From NCBI GenBank assembly GCA_025435555.1, contig JAIWWG010000014.1, forward strand, positions 434,001-498,000: a stretch of DNA of 64,000 nucleotides. The letters run 5' to 3'. Below, piece by piece: positions 42,751 through 54,217 of the stretch; positions within the stretch are counted from its first letter, which is position 1, and each line of letters begins with the position of its first letter. The DNA comes from Chytriomyces cf. hyalinus JEL632. Its lineage: Eukaryota; Chytridiomycota; Chytridiomycetes; Chytridiales; Chytriomycetaceae. A model generated the notes under the pieces. The model was given only the letters and a program-made list of their open reading frames with translations, made no database searches and was not told where the DNA came from. The position numbers were made by a program, and so were the translations under genes.

Positions 42751-44036
42751 TTTGGAGGAAGAATGCGCCAAGCAACCGCGAAAAAGACATCACCGCCTGT
42801 TTGAACTGCTGCCCAAATTCTCGAAGCGCTGCAAGCTAGGAAACGCGATGGCTCAAGATGGGTTTGGTGTTGTTTTGATGGTGACGCGCCTGAGTGACAG
42901 CAAACAGGTAACCGACTTTTGTTGCTATTCGAGCGCTTCCAATTGAAATGACCAGGTTGCTGTCAAATTCATCAAAACCGAGAAAATTTCGCACACCATG
43001 TGGCTTCCAGATCCACGTAATCCAAACAGAGACTTAGTTCCTCCGGCATCCAAGCAGTACACTCTGCTCATTACAGAGTTGCATGGAAGTCATGGGGCGC
43101 TGCCTCAGAGTTCTGTTGGACCTAGCAGCAGTTGCAGCACTCTGCTTGGAGACGAGAGCACACCCTTTGATCTGTTTGAGTGCATAAGTAATGTTATTTC
43201 AGAATTTCTTCCTCCCTCGCTATTCAACCAACGTTTGTCTTAATTTGAACCAAACCTGAACAACAGGGACACGTGAGTATAGTATGAAGCTGCATCTACA
43301 CGCAAATTACTTACATATCCAAACATAAAAGAGCACCACCTCGCTGTACCAGTGGCACGGAAAGTGGCTGTACGATATGTGCAAACCGAGGGAATTGTTC
43401 ACCGCGATATGAAGGACGTGAAAATCGTCATTGACTCTAATTTACTAAAAATTAAAATCATTGACCTTTGGGAGCGCTGCCTTCATTCCGAAATGGGACC
43501 TCTTTACTCAGTTTTTCGGCACTCACACAGCAAATTTAGAAGTGATACTCACCACATTTCGGCCTCGGGACCGTGGTACGGTGGCTCGCGTGGGTAATCG
43601 TTCCGAAAAACTGAGTAAAGAGGTTCCGTTTCGGAATAAATAAAAAAAAAGACAGGCGCTGGGTGGCCTTTTATATACCATGGTTTTTGGAGAAACCCCA
43701 TTTCCCACTACGGTTGATACCCCCAACAGATAGTTGGCTATACCGCACGGATGCCGCTTGGATTCTGACTGGCAAAACAACCTGGTGAATCTATCCTTAC
43801 CAACCCAGACATGATGAAAGCACATTAATAATCTCGCGTTTTACACTTGTAGGGTGATCCGACGATTGCTGGACTGTTCTCCGTTTGATCGTAAGACAAT
43901 TCAGAAGGTTAGGGTCTTTGGTCTTGGCTGTTGTACTTGGGTCCTCAACTATGCTTCTGTCAATCAGGTGTTGGAGCACCCGTGGATGAAACATGAAGTG
44001 GAGTTTTACCGCAACGAGAATGTTTCGGCGGCCTGA
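42751..44036 (+). pseudogene. PAS-kinase-like Ser/Thr protein kinase, decayed
   Basis: Pieces of a kinase occur in order. The glycine-loop region (LGNAMAQDGFGVVL) and SKQ/VAVKFIKTEKI, with the ATP-anchoring Lys, are joined across a 48-bp intron (42908-42955). Then come DLFECI, AVRYVQTEGIVHRDMKD with the HRD motif, and IIDFGSAAFIPKWDLFTQFFGT, reached only after removing one extra C near 43475. After a break, IRRLLDCSPFDRKTIQK/VLEHPWMKHEV is spliced over 43908-43967. The phrases resemble PAS kinase (KFIKKEKI, IHRDIKDENIVI, LIDFGSAAY). The activation-segment end and much of the C-lobe are missing, and a foldback repeat interrupts the gene. Copia B lies in its upstream part. Confidence 0.78.
43485..43636. 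repeat. Foldback inverted repeat derived from kinase coding sequence
   Basis: The arm 43485-43519 (attccgaaatgggacctctt... to tttttcgg) is repeated in reverse complement at 43603-43636 with two mismatches over about 35 bp, around an 83-bp loop. The left arm encodes FIPKWDLFTQFFG of the kinase, so the right arm is an inverted copy of coding sequence rather than a transposon terminus. Confidence 0.75.
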
Positions 44037-44188
44037 ATGCAGTGAAGACGCGTAAAAAACAAAAACAAAACAAAACAAACCCATCAAAAATGAAACAGAT
44101 CTGCGAAGAATCGCGCAACACCTCCGGGCCCAAGTTTTACAATCACTTCATTCTTTATTTTCTTTTGCCAACTACCTACACACAGCCA

Positions 44189-47100
44189 TTACTTGGCAAC
44201 CTCAATCGTTTCCAGGACCCAATCCCCCGTCTCCCTTCGAATCTGCCACGTCCCAAAGTAATGACTATTTGTGCGAATCGCAATGACACGAACAAAGCGC
44301 TGAAAGTTGACTGTTTTGATGCGCGCAAACGAATCTGACGCAATTTTGCTCACGGCTGCGACAAAGTCATCGAGGTTTACAATCTTTTGGCCGTTGATTT
44401 CAGTCACAAATGAGAGCGGGTGTAGTTGGTACATTTGCGCTGGGCTGCCTTCGTATACTACGGAGCAAAGGACTCCTTCAGGAACAGCTTTGAGTTGTTG
44501 GTAAACTGCTTTGTGGGGCACTGAAGGAAACGCGCCGTTTTAGTTGAGCGTGAAGTCAGAAGATTTGAAAAGTAACCGTACTTTGGAAAACTGCTCCCGA
44601 CCATCCAACAATTCGCTCAGACGTGTTGATTTCCATCAGCGATGCAGGCACAGTGACTTGAGTCTCTTTCTTGTCACGGATGACAGTCTACCAAGCACAA
44701 AATCAGAGCATCAACTCCAACAACTGGATAAAAAAACAAAAAGCGGACTTTACCAAATTCAATTCCTTCATATCCGTACGCTTCATAATGTCCAAATAAT
44801 TCGTCGCAGGCTCCTGATCCACCGCCAAAATCATATCCCCCTCCTTCAACAACCCCGACGCCTCCGCACCCGACGCAATCCGCCGCACAACCAATACATT
44901 GCGTCTACTCGAATGAGATTCCTCAATCTTTTTCACCCACGCATCGGAAAGCCCCAAAACGCGTGCATGTGCAATTTGCGCATACGTTAGTTCCGCTTCG
45001 AGCGTGTAATTCGATACAGTGTGATTCGTCAGCGCAAAGTCGGTTTTGCCGCCGTTCTTGCTGGATAGGACAAGTTTACGCACGTGATCCAGTGTGGGCG
45101 TGATGAGACTCATGGGCATGCCCATAAAGAATTCACTTTTCCCTTTGGACGAGTATTTTGAGTGTGCTGCAAAGAGTGCTTGCACTTGGCCAGAGTCGTC
45201 TGTGAGGACTCCGCCGGTTCCGAGCGGGTTTTCGAGTTCGATTCCTTCGACATTTATTGAGCGGAAACATGGTGGCATGGGTTCCGAGACAAAGAATTGG
45301 CGAATGTTTGTAACGACCGTTTTTCGCACGAGCGCCTGATACGCTTTTGAAAGACAGACCATATGCACTAAACAAAGAGAAACGCGAAAAGAAACATCAT
45401 CAAAACCCCAGTCAAATTTTGCTATTTGATAAACTCACCAGAATCTCCTTGACTCAAATCTTTGGGAGAAATAGTCGCGCTCTTCACAAACGTATCCCCC
45501 AGCAGCTCGACATCGTATTTCAAAAGAACAAAGTTGTACACTTGATGAATGAAAAGGATTTTCCCTGGGATGATGATGCTGTTGCAGAACGTGAGCAAGA
45601 CGTCTCCCAGAGTGATTGGAATTGTGTGTCGGTCTCCCAGCACGAGACCGAGTTCAGCATCAACAACAACTCCGACGCCAGCGCTGACAGAGTGAGCGAT
45701 TCCATCAATATAGAAGGGCATCTAATTCAATTTGAAAGTGTTACTCGTTCGTCCAAAAAAAACAAAGGCGCTCAAAGACATTACGTGAAATTCGATATGA
45801 ATCAGCGATGGAATAACGGCTTTTCCAGGTCCCAAATTTTCATCCAACGCCAAATGTGAAGCAGTATGTTTCTCATAAATAGCAGGTCCAACACACGGTG
45901 TCATTTTAGAATAGTTCCAAAGTCCAGTCTCATCTAATCTCAAAAAAATTTCAACACAAGCGAAAACCAAGCAATTGTAAAAAACACACACAAACCATCT
46001 CGCCTCGCCATATTAAACCCATGCCACCTCCGATCAACTTGGACTAGTGAAACGCGCTCCTTATTGATATCAGACAAGTGATAGAACCTCATCGGAACGC
46101 GTTCACGATCCCGCAGTGTTTCCATTACTTCGACAAATTTTTCGAGAGTGGGAACTGGAACGTTATTCAGCTCCATGATGCAGCTTTTTTTGGATACACC
46201 CGCCATTCCAAGCATGTATCCAGCAGATGCAACAAAAACACCAGCTGAAGTAGATCGATTGTTGATGTGGTTAATATGTGTCAAGTCTACGCAAGCGAGG
46301 GAGAACAACAAACCTGCTGGAACCATATAACTTTGCGCCATTTGATACGAGACAGTATTTAAAATACCACCGCCAATTTCGATATATCGATCAGGCGTGA
46401 TAGAATGAAGATCCTGAACCGTAACAGTGTACTCTTTAATGTCGACTCCCCTATGTGACGGTCAATTTATAAATAGACGTCCGTGAGCGCGCATTTCGCA
46501 TTAAGTTTGATTTTTCGTGGCCGATGTTTACCGTTGCACTGTAAACTGAACAGTTTCACCAACAGACGAGTCAAACACATCTTCCAGCGGAACAAATTTC
46601 GTCAAAAGCTTATTGTTGATGCGAATAATAATATCCCCCGTTTCAATCACACCGTCAGCAGGTCCCTTTGGAATGACTTGACTGTTCAAAAACCCATCCA
46701 AAATGTTTTCAGATGCCCTTTGTTTTCGAAAGCAAGATTTTTCTCTCTTACCTCACAACAAGCATTCCAGTCCCTTCAGGAAATTCCGTCCGAATTTCTG
46801 CTTCAACTTCTGATCTCAATCCAAGACGCTTCACTTCATCATACGGCGAAAATTTAAAAATTGTTTGCAGCGTCCCTCGTGGTATTTGCGTCACTCCATT
46901 TTTCAGAAATTCCAGCACTCGTACAACGCGATCCAGCGGTAGAAAGAATGACGATGCGGCTGAAGTGGATCCACCTGATAATCCCACGTCGGAAGTAAAC
47001 TTTAGTTTTTACAAAACTATGAACAGGCCCATCAAAATTTTTGAATCAGAACCTGCATTCAAAGCAATAGCCTCTCCATCAACGTTAATCACTGGCGACC

Positions 47101-47899
47101 CGGAACTCCCTCCAGACGTCATGGATGCAGCTTGGTAATAAAACGTGTTCCAATCGTTATACTTGCCCATTCCATAGAATGGAGCTTTCCGGTCCAGTCG
47201 TGCCAGTGTTCCGCTTAATATGCTCAGTCTTTCTCCGCTGTCATTTCCAACCTTTATCAAAATATAAGATGAGCATAAAAAAAACGCGATGTGGGGAAGA
47301 TCTTTTTTCCATCACAGAGGAACGCACCACTCGAATATCGACACCAATGCGCACTTTTTCTGGAGATACGACAAGAGGAATTTCAACCAAATCCATGTAC
47401 TTGATGTCGTTTGGGTTAAATTGAAAGAATCCAAAGTCATGAACAGGGTCTCTGAGTGAGCAGAAAATTGCAATTCAGCACCAGCCGCAAAACAAATGAC
47501 GCGCGAGCCGTTTGGGTCATTTTCATTCTTTTTGGAAAATGCTCTCTCACCTGTACACGGGAGTAAGCTTGATCTCCTCTTTCGAAGTGTTAAAGATGCC
47601 CTCCGCCAGAATCGGACCCGGATGCACAACATGTCTGTTTGATAGAATAAGACCTCGTTTCTTGTCGACAACGAATCCGCTTGCTTGTGAAGACTTTTGC
47701 GAGTCCGTATCTGTCAAAAAAAGTTGATGAGGTTCCATCCACGACTGGACGAGAGTGCGCTAAAGAACACACCGAATGAACGCACGACAATCATTTTGAT
47801 GGATACAATGGCAGGAATGATGCGCGTGAGGGTGTGTTCCCACTGCTTGCTGTTGACACTTATCTCGGGGACATCCTGGGGGCACACAGGTTGAGGCAT
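44189..47899 (-). CDS. NMA111: HtrA-like serine protease Nma111 (tandem protease/PDZ architecture)
   Basis: Thirteen exons join in phase to exactly 951 codons (950 aa), close to the ~1,000 residues of yeast Nma111: 47899-47773, 47710-47551, 47451-47328, 47251-47053, 46974-46752, 46681-46532, 46450-46314, 46244-45996, 45933-45785, 45721-45439, 45367-44754, 44687-44582, 44520-44189. The first protease domain keeps the triad: His69 (ILSNRHVV), Asp101 (DPVHDFGF), Ser187 (GGSSGSPV). The second protease-like half has lost it (no Gx[11 protein letters not shown] instead). PDZ-type regions follow each half, with an AAV/HH-like REYHLSD-type segment ([14 protein letters not shown]). The family acts in the nucleus in apoptosis-like death and stress. 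Introns are 61-99 bp. Confidence 0.92.
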
Positions 47900-48146
47900 T
47901 ATGAGTCAATGGTGGCCTATACGCACAGATTTAAGTTAAGGTGGGGTTACGTTTATGCCCTGCTCCGAGGTTAACATGTCGTCCACTGATGCCACGGCCG
48001 AGTCCATTTTTGTAAATGTTTGGACTAAATAAATATTTACGGGTCCGGCTGTCCCCACCAGGACACAAGAGACAGAGCGGACGTATCTTTCAGCTGTGAT
48101 GAGATTTTCTTTTATTTGATACCCTATTTGCACATACACATACAAG

Positions 48147-49068
48147 CTAAGCCGATCTGGATGGAGAAGACACGATAAAGTTTGGATCCTCAACGTCAGC
48201 CACATGCCCATCCACTTCCACTTCTATTTCCTTTTTTCCGTTTCCTCTGCTTTGAGACACCCAGAGGTACACAAGTCCAAACTGCATGAGATAGTTAGAG
48301 TTGTGCATCAATGCTCAGACGCCCAGATAATGAAAAACTCACCACAAACGCAGCAACCAGCGGTCCCGCAGACAAGAGCGTAGCCCACCTCTGCTCACTG
48401 TTGGCCCATGGAGCCCTGAGGTAGTTGGGATCACGCGCAGGCACAAACTCAATGGGAGACCCGGCAGTGTAGTTGTAATGTTTCGAGGAGATGCGTTTGA
48501 AAGCCGGTTGACTGTAGCATTCAAAGTCACTTCTCAGGGGCGTCACAAATATGCGGCCTTGAAGGTTGAGGAAAGTCAATAAAACTGCACGAAAATGAGA
48601 TATGGAATCCTTACCAGCAATGTTGATCCAGGAAACAAACATCACACAGCCGTGGAACGCTTTCAACGTCAACATCTCGCGCAGAGCTTTCATGAACGAG
48701 TTTGATCCTTGATTGGCGCCCTGCCTCCGTTTAAACACACCCTTCATGTGCAGCGTGATTGCGATCCATCCAACGGTCAACCCCAGCATCACCCACAAGA
48801 ACGAGTAAATGACGCCCGTGGGCAGTCCCTTGTTGTGAATAACGATGGATGTGGCGGTTGCCCAGAGCATAGCAATAATGTACAGCTTTCCGAGCCAGGA
48901 GTGCAGGAATCGAGTGCGTGGATGAATACGGGTGATCATGCATAGGAAGCCTGAAATGGCAGTGATGTATGCAAATACGATATGCCACCAGTAAAAGTCG
49001 CGTGAGCAGGAGAGGGAGTCGTAGACAAAGGTGTATTCGAGCGTGAGACTTGAATCAGCTTCAAACAT
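48147..49068 (-). CDS. DUF2306-like polytopic membrane protein, copy 1
   Basis: Three exons (49068-48615, 48557-48343, 48281-48147) give 267 residues in phase. The ATG at 49068 (MFEADSS) is preferred because it aligns with copy 2; the frame is open up to 49173. Several hydrophobic helices carry IAFAYITxISGxxCMITR, LHSWLGKLYIIAMLWAT and KGLPTGVIYSFLWV. The regularly spaced His residues in helices resemble DUF2306/b561-like membrane proteins that may bind haem, but the assignment is tentative. A conserved soluble segment with RIFVTPL and DPNYLRAPWANSEQRWA follows the helices, then one more helix and a charged tail. Tandem with copy 2. Confidence 0.72.
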
Positions 49069-49313
49069 TTGGATGGTCTGATATAAGGTGGGTTGGGGTG
49101 GATACTGTGGGTGGGTTGGAGTGTAGCTTGGATGTAGACTGGTTGTATGTTTTGAGGGAGGGCCTATTTTCACCGGCGCCGCTTTTTAACATGTCCAGTT
49201 AGTAATAGGTCCCAAACACGCACCCACACCTTGTTCAGGGTTTCAAACAAACTTAAAAATTTTGGAAATGTTACTTGGATCGATCGAGCCAAATGCTTTA
49301 TTTGAAATGCGCT

Positions 49314-50172
49314 TTATTCTTCAAGAAGTTCAGGCTCTGCCTTGACGCCTTTGTTTCCACTCGATACACAGCAGAACAGAAGCCCCACCTGTGTAAACTG
49401 TTAGTCCATGTCTTCAAACCATATCATCACACGTACCAAGAATGCTCCAACGTATGGCCCAATCGACATGATCGCAGCCCATCTCTGCTCGCCATTAGCC
49501 CATGGCGCTCTGCCGTAGTTTGGATCATGGGTGGGCACCAGCTGGATCCCAGTCCCGTTTTTGTAGTCAAAGATCTTGGACTTGACGTTTTTGTACGCGG
49601 GATACGTGCTGCATTCAAAGTCGTTTGTCAATGGAGTCACGAATATGCGGCCTGTTTGAATAAACAGAAAACGCGTCCATCTTAGATTCCGAGATTTAAA
49701 ACAAACTGACCATACCAGCAATGTTGATCCACGACACAAACATGATACACCCATGGAACGCCTTCAACGTACACATCTCACTGCAAGCATTCAAAAACCT
49801 GTTACGTCCAGTGTACCACTTTCCCCCTTTGAAAACACGCTTCATGTGCAGCGTGATGGCAAACCATCCAAGCGTCAACCCAACCAACACCCAAATAAAC
49901 GAATAGATAACACCCGTCGGCAACCCCTTTGTATGAATCACGAGAGACGTGCCCGTAGCCCACAGCATCGCAATAATGTACACTTTCCCGAACCACGAAT
50001 GCAGAAAATAAAGCCGTGTATGCAGGCGCGTGATCATGCATATAATGCCGCTGATGCCAGTGATGTAGGCAAAGGCAATGTGCGATGGATAGATGGCTCG
50101 CCAGCACGAGAGCGAGTCCAGGACAAAAGTGTGTTCGAGAGTGGTGAATGAGTCCGCGTTTGTGTCAAACAT
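49314..50172 (-). CDS. DUF2306-like polytopic membrane protein, copy 2
   Basis: Three exons (50172-49716, 49651-49437, 49388-49314), 248 residues, with both introns at the same positions as copy 1 (after INIAG and before the last helix). Protein similarity to copy 1 is high through the membrane domain (FAYITGISG, LHSWFGKVYIIAMLWATGTS, CTLKAFHGCIMFVSWINIAG) and lower in the C-terminal tail, which is short and acidic. This is a tandem duplication. The function is unknown; see copy 1. Confidence 0.72.
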
Positions 50173-50525
50173 GCTTTTTGTTGTCCAGGTTTTTGGGTTT
50201 TTTTCTGTTTTGGGAGAATTGTCAATTGTGCTTTTGTCGGTTGAATCACAATTACAACCTTTGTATGTGTTCGCGGTTATGGGTGTTTGAGAGTTAACGG
50301 CGTCCAGGATCGCACTGATTTAGTCAAAAACTCGTGTGCTGCGTGCGTGCCGCATCGCTGACAGCTGGCAGTCAGGCTGTGCTTTGGAGGAAAGACTCGC
50401 TCCGAGTTCAATTCCCACTACGACCTGCTGTTGATCCATGCCCTTGTTCTGCTTGCTGCGCCTGCGCACAAGAAGGTTTGTCATCATTCTGATTGGCCGA
50501 GAATCCAATTTGGTAAAATAAAAAA
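50173..50525. other. Divergent intergenic region between DUF2306 copy 2 and the TIR-TIR gene
   Basis: 353 bp holding both promoters. Immediately before the TIR gene start it is A-rich (ggtaaaataaaaaaATG). No conserved element was recognised. Confidence 0.4.
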
Positions 50526-53500
50526 ATGTTCAAACCAGTTGATGTGGAAGACACGCTTCCAATCCTTCTCGACCCAACACTCCAACAAGCGGCCATCACC
50601 CCCGTCGCCAAGCGGCGCATCCTGTCTGACTTTCGCTCAAACTTTCCTTCAAATGATGTCGATCTCGGCAAGGAACTCATCGCCACCCAAGTGATCCCTC
50701 TGCTCAAGGCGGCAAAGTCAGACCCCAACAGATCGTTGCTGTGGATGCTGGACGGACTCAGTCATCCTTTGAGTTATAGCGTTCTGCAGCCGCAGTTCTT
50801 TGAGGATGATATGGAACTGGCATTTGAACTGCTTGATACCATGCGCGACAATATTTTCAGTCAGCCCGATGAAGCGATTGCGTCCGATTGCGATGAGCTC
50901 AAGTACCTGGCTTATTTCCTGGCCTCGTTCTTTAGAAATGACGCTGTGAGAAAGCACCTTCACAAGCATCTCACGCTTGAGTTTATTGAAAAATGGGCGC
51001 TACTTGTACGTTTCCTTCTTTCAAAATCTCAACCCGTGAACCGAGTCCAACGAACTAAAAATAATTCATGTTTTTTTTTTTTTGAAAGTGTCCGCGTTTC
51101 GAAATTGGGGAGAAACTGCTCTACATCTTACGTGAAGTGGAACCCCCTCTGGACATTCCAGATCCCTTGAAAAGTCAACTGGAAAGTTTCGACAACTCGC
51201 GCTTCCAAATCCTTCAAAAAAGTCTGCAACAAACTTCTCCCTTGGTATGCGTGGATGAACAGGCAGCTCCTCAAGCCAGACGTGCTTCCATGAAAGTTGT
51301 CAAGGCAGCCACCGAAACATTAAGCTCGCCAAATTCGTCTCGCAGTCAAAGACAGAAAGCGACTCAAGCCATTCAAGAATTTGGAACCATCGCGCTTAAG
51401 CTTGCTCAGCAACCCGATTTCCCGCAGTTGACGGATTTGTGGATGGACATTATCACCAACGTGCGCAGATTAATCGATACCAACGTTATCCTCAAAGAAG
51501 AGGCTGGATGGTACATGGACAGCCTCATTCAAGTGTGCAAGGCATGCGTAGAAGACGGGCAAAGCGGCATTGTAGATTGGTTCGCCGGAGGCTACATCTT
51601 GACGGATTATATGAAGCAAATTGCAGACAGTCAGCCGGACGCTGCAGAAAATCTTGTTGGAAACTTGTTCAAATCGAGTGTACTCACGTCCCCCGAGATG
51701 TTTGTACTCGTTACGCAGATTAAGGAAGTGGGTACAAGGGCAGCGTTAAGGAACGTGGACGTGCTCATTAAATACGCGAAAGATGAGTCGGATGTTGGCG
51801 GGATTGCGCAAAATATTATAAATGACCATCCGGAACCGTTCTTTCCGTATCTGCGTGATATCTTGGAGATTCCGGTGCGTCCATTTTGCACTCCTTTTCG
51901 ATGATGCACTCTGTAAAATGCGTTAACTCATTTTTCTTGATCATTTCTTTTCAAATTCCAGAACCTGCTTTCACGGTTGTTACCGAATGTCCCCGCAACT
52001 CTTTTTGAAGTCAGCGATGTAGACTTGCTACTCCGCTACGCAAGCAACGCCAGTCTCTTTGCCTACGTCCCAACCGCCATTGGCGGCATCATAAAACTGA
52101 ACCCATCCAAGTTCACGGACGAAACCGTAATTCGAAGCATGATTGAAAAATTTAACTCTCCAGACAACCCCATGGCCGCCTATTCCGCCATCTCGCCCTA
52201 CGCAATCACCGTTTTGACCACGATTTCGTCTAGTTCAAAAGAAGGCTGTCAAATCGCGTGTCCCATATTTTTCGAGCTGCTTTCAAACGTGTTGGGAAAA
52301 TCACCACGTCATTCCGGTGCACACACTTCCGTGCAAATGATTCTCACTTCGTTGGCGAATTCTGCAAAGTTTTGCCCAGACGTTCTTCTCCCGCGTGAAA
52401 AGGAGATTATGGATTTACGAAACGATCCCATTAGCAATGAAGGATCCATCTCCGATACGTTGGATCTGATTTACAATAACCTGCATGGTGTGTCGTTGCA
52501 GGCGTTGACGGAAAAGTTTTCAAATTCCATGAAGTCGCTGGGAATCAACCCGGACGATCCGTTCTTTGATGCTGTGAAGGAATCTATGGATCGTGAAGAG
52601 CGGGAGGAGTATGATTGTATGCTGAGTTACAAGTAAGTTGGGGGAAAACTTTTTTTTTTTTTTTTGGACATTTTTTTTATTCTATGGATTTTATTAGTTG
52701 GGGTCAACAACCCGTTGTGATCCGGATTCGAGACTCTCTTGTTGCGCGAGGATTCACCGTATGGCTCGATATGGAGCAAATGTCTGGAAACGTGTATGGA
52801 AAAATGGCAGAAGCTGTCTTGGGAAGCAAAGTTGTGATTCCATGCTTGTCTGCATCGTACGAGGTAAAAAAAAAAATGAAAAAAAAAACATAACGGAAAG
52901 AGATTTTTCAATCCACTGTACTGATACATTTTTCCAATTCATCTCATTAAAAAGGCTTCTGGCAACTGTAAACGTGAACTCGGTTTCGCCGCCGACCAAA
53001 CACGTACAGGGAAAAAAATTGTCCCCGTTCGAATGGAAAACACAAACTTTACTTGGACTGCGCTTATTACTTCAGGTCTATTGTACACGTTTATCGATGG
53101 AAGCGAGACGCCCGATGCATGGGAACGAGCATTGGACGGGCTTGCGAAAGAGATTTCGGTGGTCGTGGGCAAACGCGAGCCAGTTTCGAACGTGTCCGAG
53201 GGTACATCTGAAAAGACGCAAGATGAGCTGTTTGAACAGGCTATTCAAAATGCGCAGGAAAAAGAAAATCAAGTGTATGATTGCATGCTTAGTTACAAGT
53301 TGAGTTTTGCTGTTTTGATTTGTTCACTATTTTTCTTGTTTTCACGCTGAAGGTTATTTCGTTGTTACAAGTTGGGGACAGCAGGAATGCGTCATCAAAA
53401 TCCGAGACAGTCTTGAATCTCGAGGCCTGACTGTCTGGATTGACCTTGAAGCCATGTCCGGGAATGTTTACTCGAAAATGGCCGAAGCAGTCCTCGGATC

Positions 53501-54147
53501 TCAAGTGATCGTCACCTGCATTTCGCATGGATATGAGGTGTCTTATTTGTTTTTTGTCTGTTTTGGTAAAAAGAGACTGACAATTTCTTTCGATCATCTC
53601 TGTTTTTTCCCAGGCTTCCGGAAACTGCAAACGCGAACTCAATTTCGCATATGAGCAATCAAAGTACGGGAAAAAGTTGATTGCGCTTGAGTTGGAGGAA
53701 GGACCATTCACATGGACCGATGAAATCTTGAACGGAATTGATCGAATCAGTGTCAAGCGGCGCGAGATGCTTGAGCCGTTTGAATGGAACCGGGCCATGG
53801 ATGAGCTTTCAGATGCTGTCAAGTTTGCGATTGCGAGTACTGCTGCGAATGTTGCTATCGAAACTGCTGTCCCAGAGAGTACAGGTGTTCAAGTTGTCGA
53901 GGCGCCTGCAGTTGCGGAAATTCCAGCATCAGCTCCCATCTCGCACGTCGCCCCAGAATCAGTTGTCGACTCTGCGATAGTTTCACAGCTCCAAGCACGC
54001 ATTGAGGACCTCGAAAGAAAGCTTCAAGAATCGGAAACGAAACGCGCGGAAGAAATTGAGCGTCTCGAAAAGAGTCTTTCTCAACAAATTGCCTTTACGA
54101 AAGCGATTGCAAACTTTTTGGGAGTGAAGCCGCCTTCTGAGGAATAA
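50526..54147 (+). CDS. Helical-repeat protein with two tandem TIR domains and a C-terminal coiled coil
   Basis: Seven exons (50526-51005, 51089-51874, 51962-52632, 52698-52863, 52955-53298, 53372-53537, 53614-54147) sum to 1,049 codons (1,048 aa). The first ~630 residues are all-helical and repeat-like (armadillo/HEAT type by appearance). TIR1 starts at about 639 (YDCMLSYNWGQQP, VWLDMEQMSG, NCKRELGF) and TIR2 at about 809 (YDCMLSYNWGQQE, VWIDLEAMSG, NCKRELNF). The Glu in CKREL (709 and 879) aligns with the catalytic Glu of NAD-cleaving TIRs such as SARM1. A coiled coil spans about 995-1030. The architecture recalls SARM1 (ARM-SAM-TIR) without its SAM domains. Innate-type signalling or NAD hydrolysis is the likely job, by inference. 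Confidence 0.85.
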
Positions 54148-54217
54148 ATAACGACGCTTTGTTTTTTACTGTAAAAGTCTGCGGGGAATCAATCACTCAA
54201 AAAAAAAACCTCTTGCT

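Noticed and set aside
43485-43636. MITE or DNA transposon terminal inverted repeats
   Set aside because: The left arm is native kinase coding sequence and no target duplication is visible.
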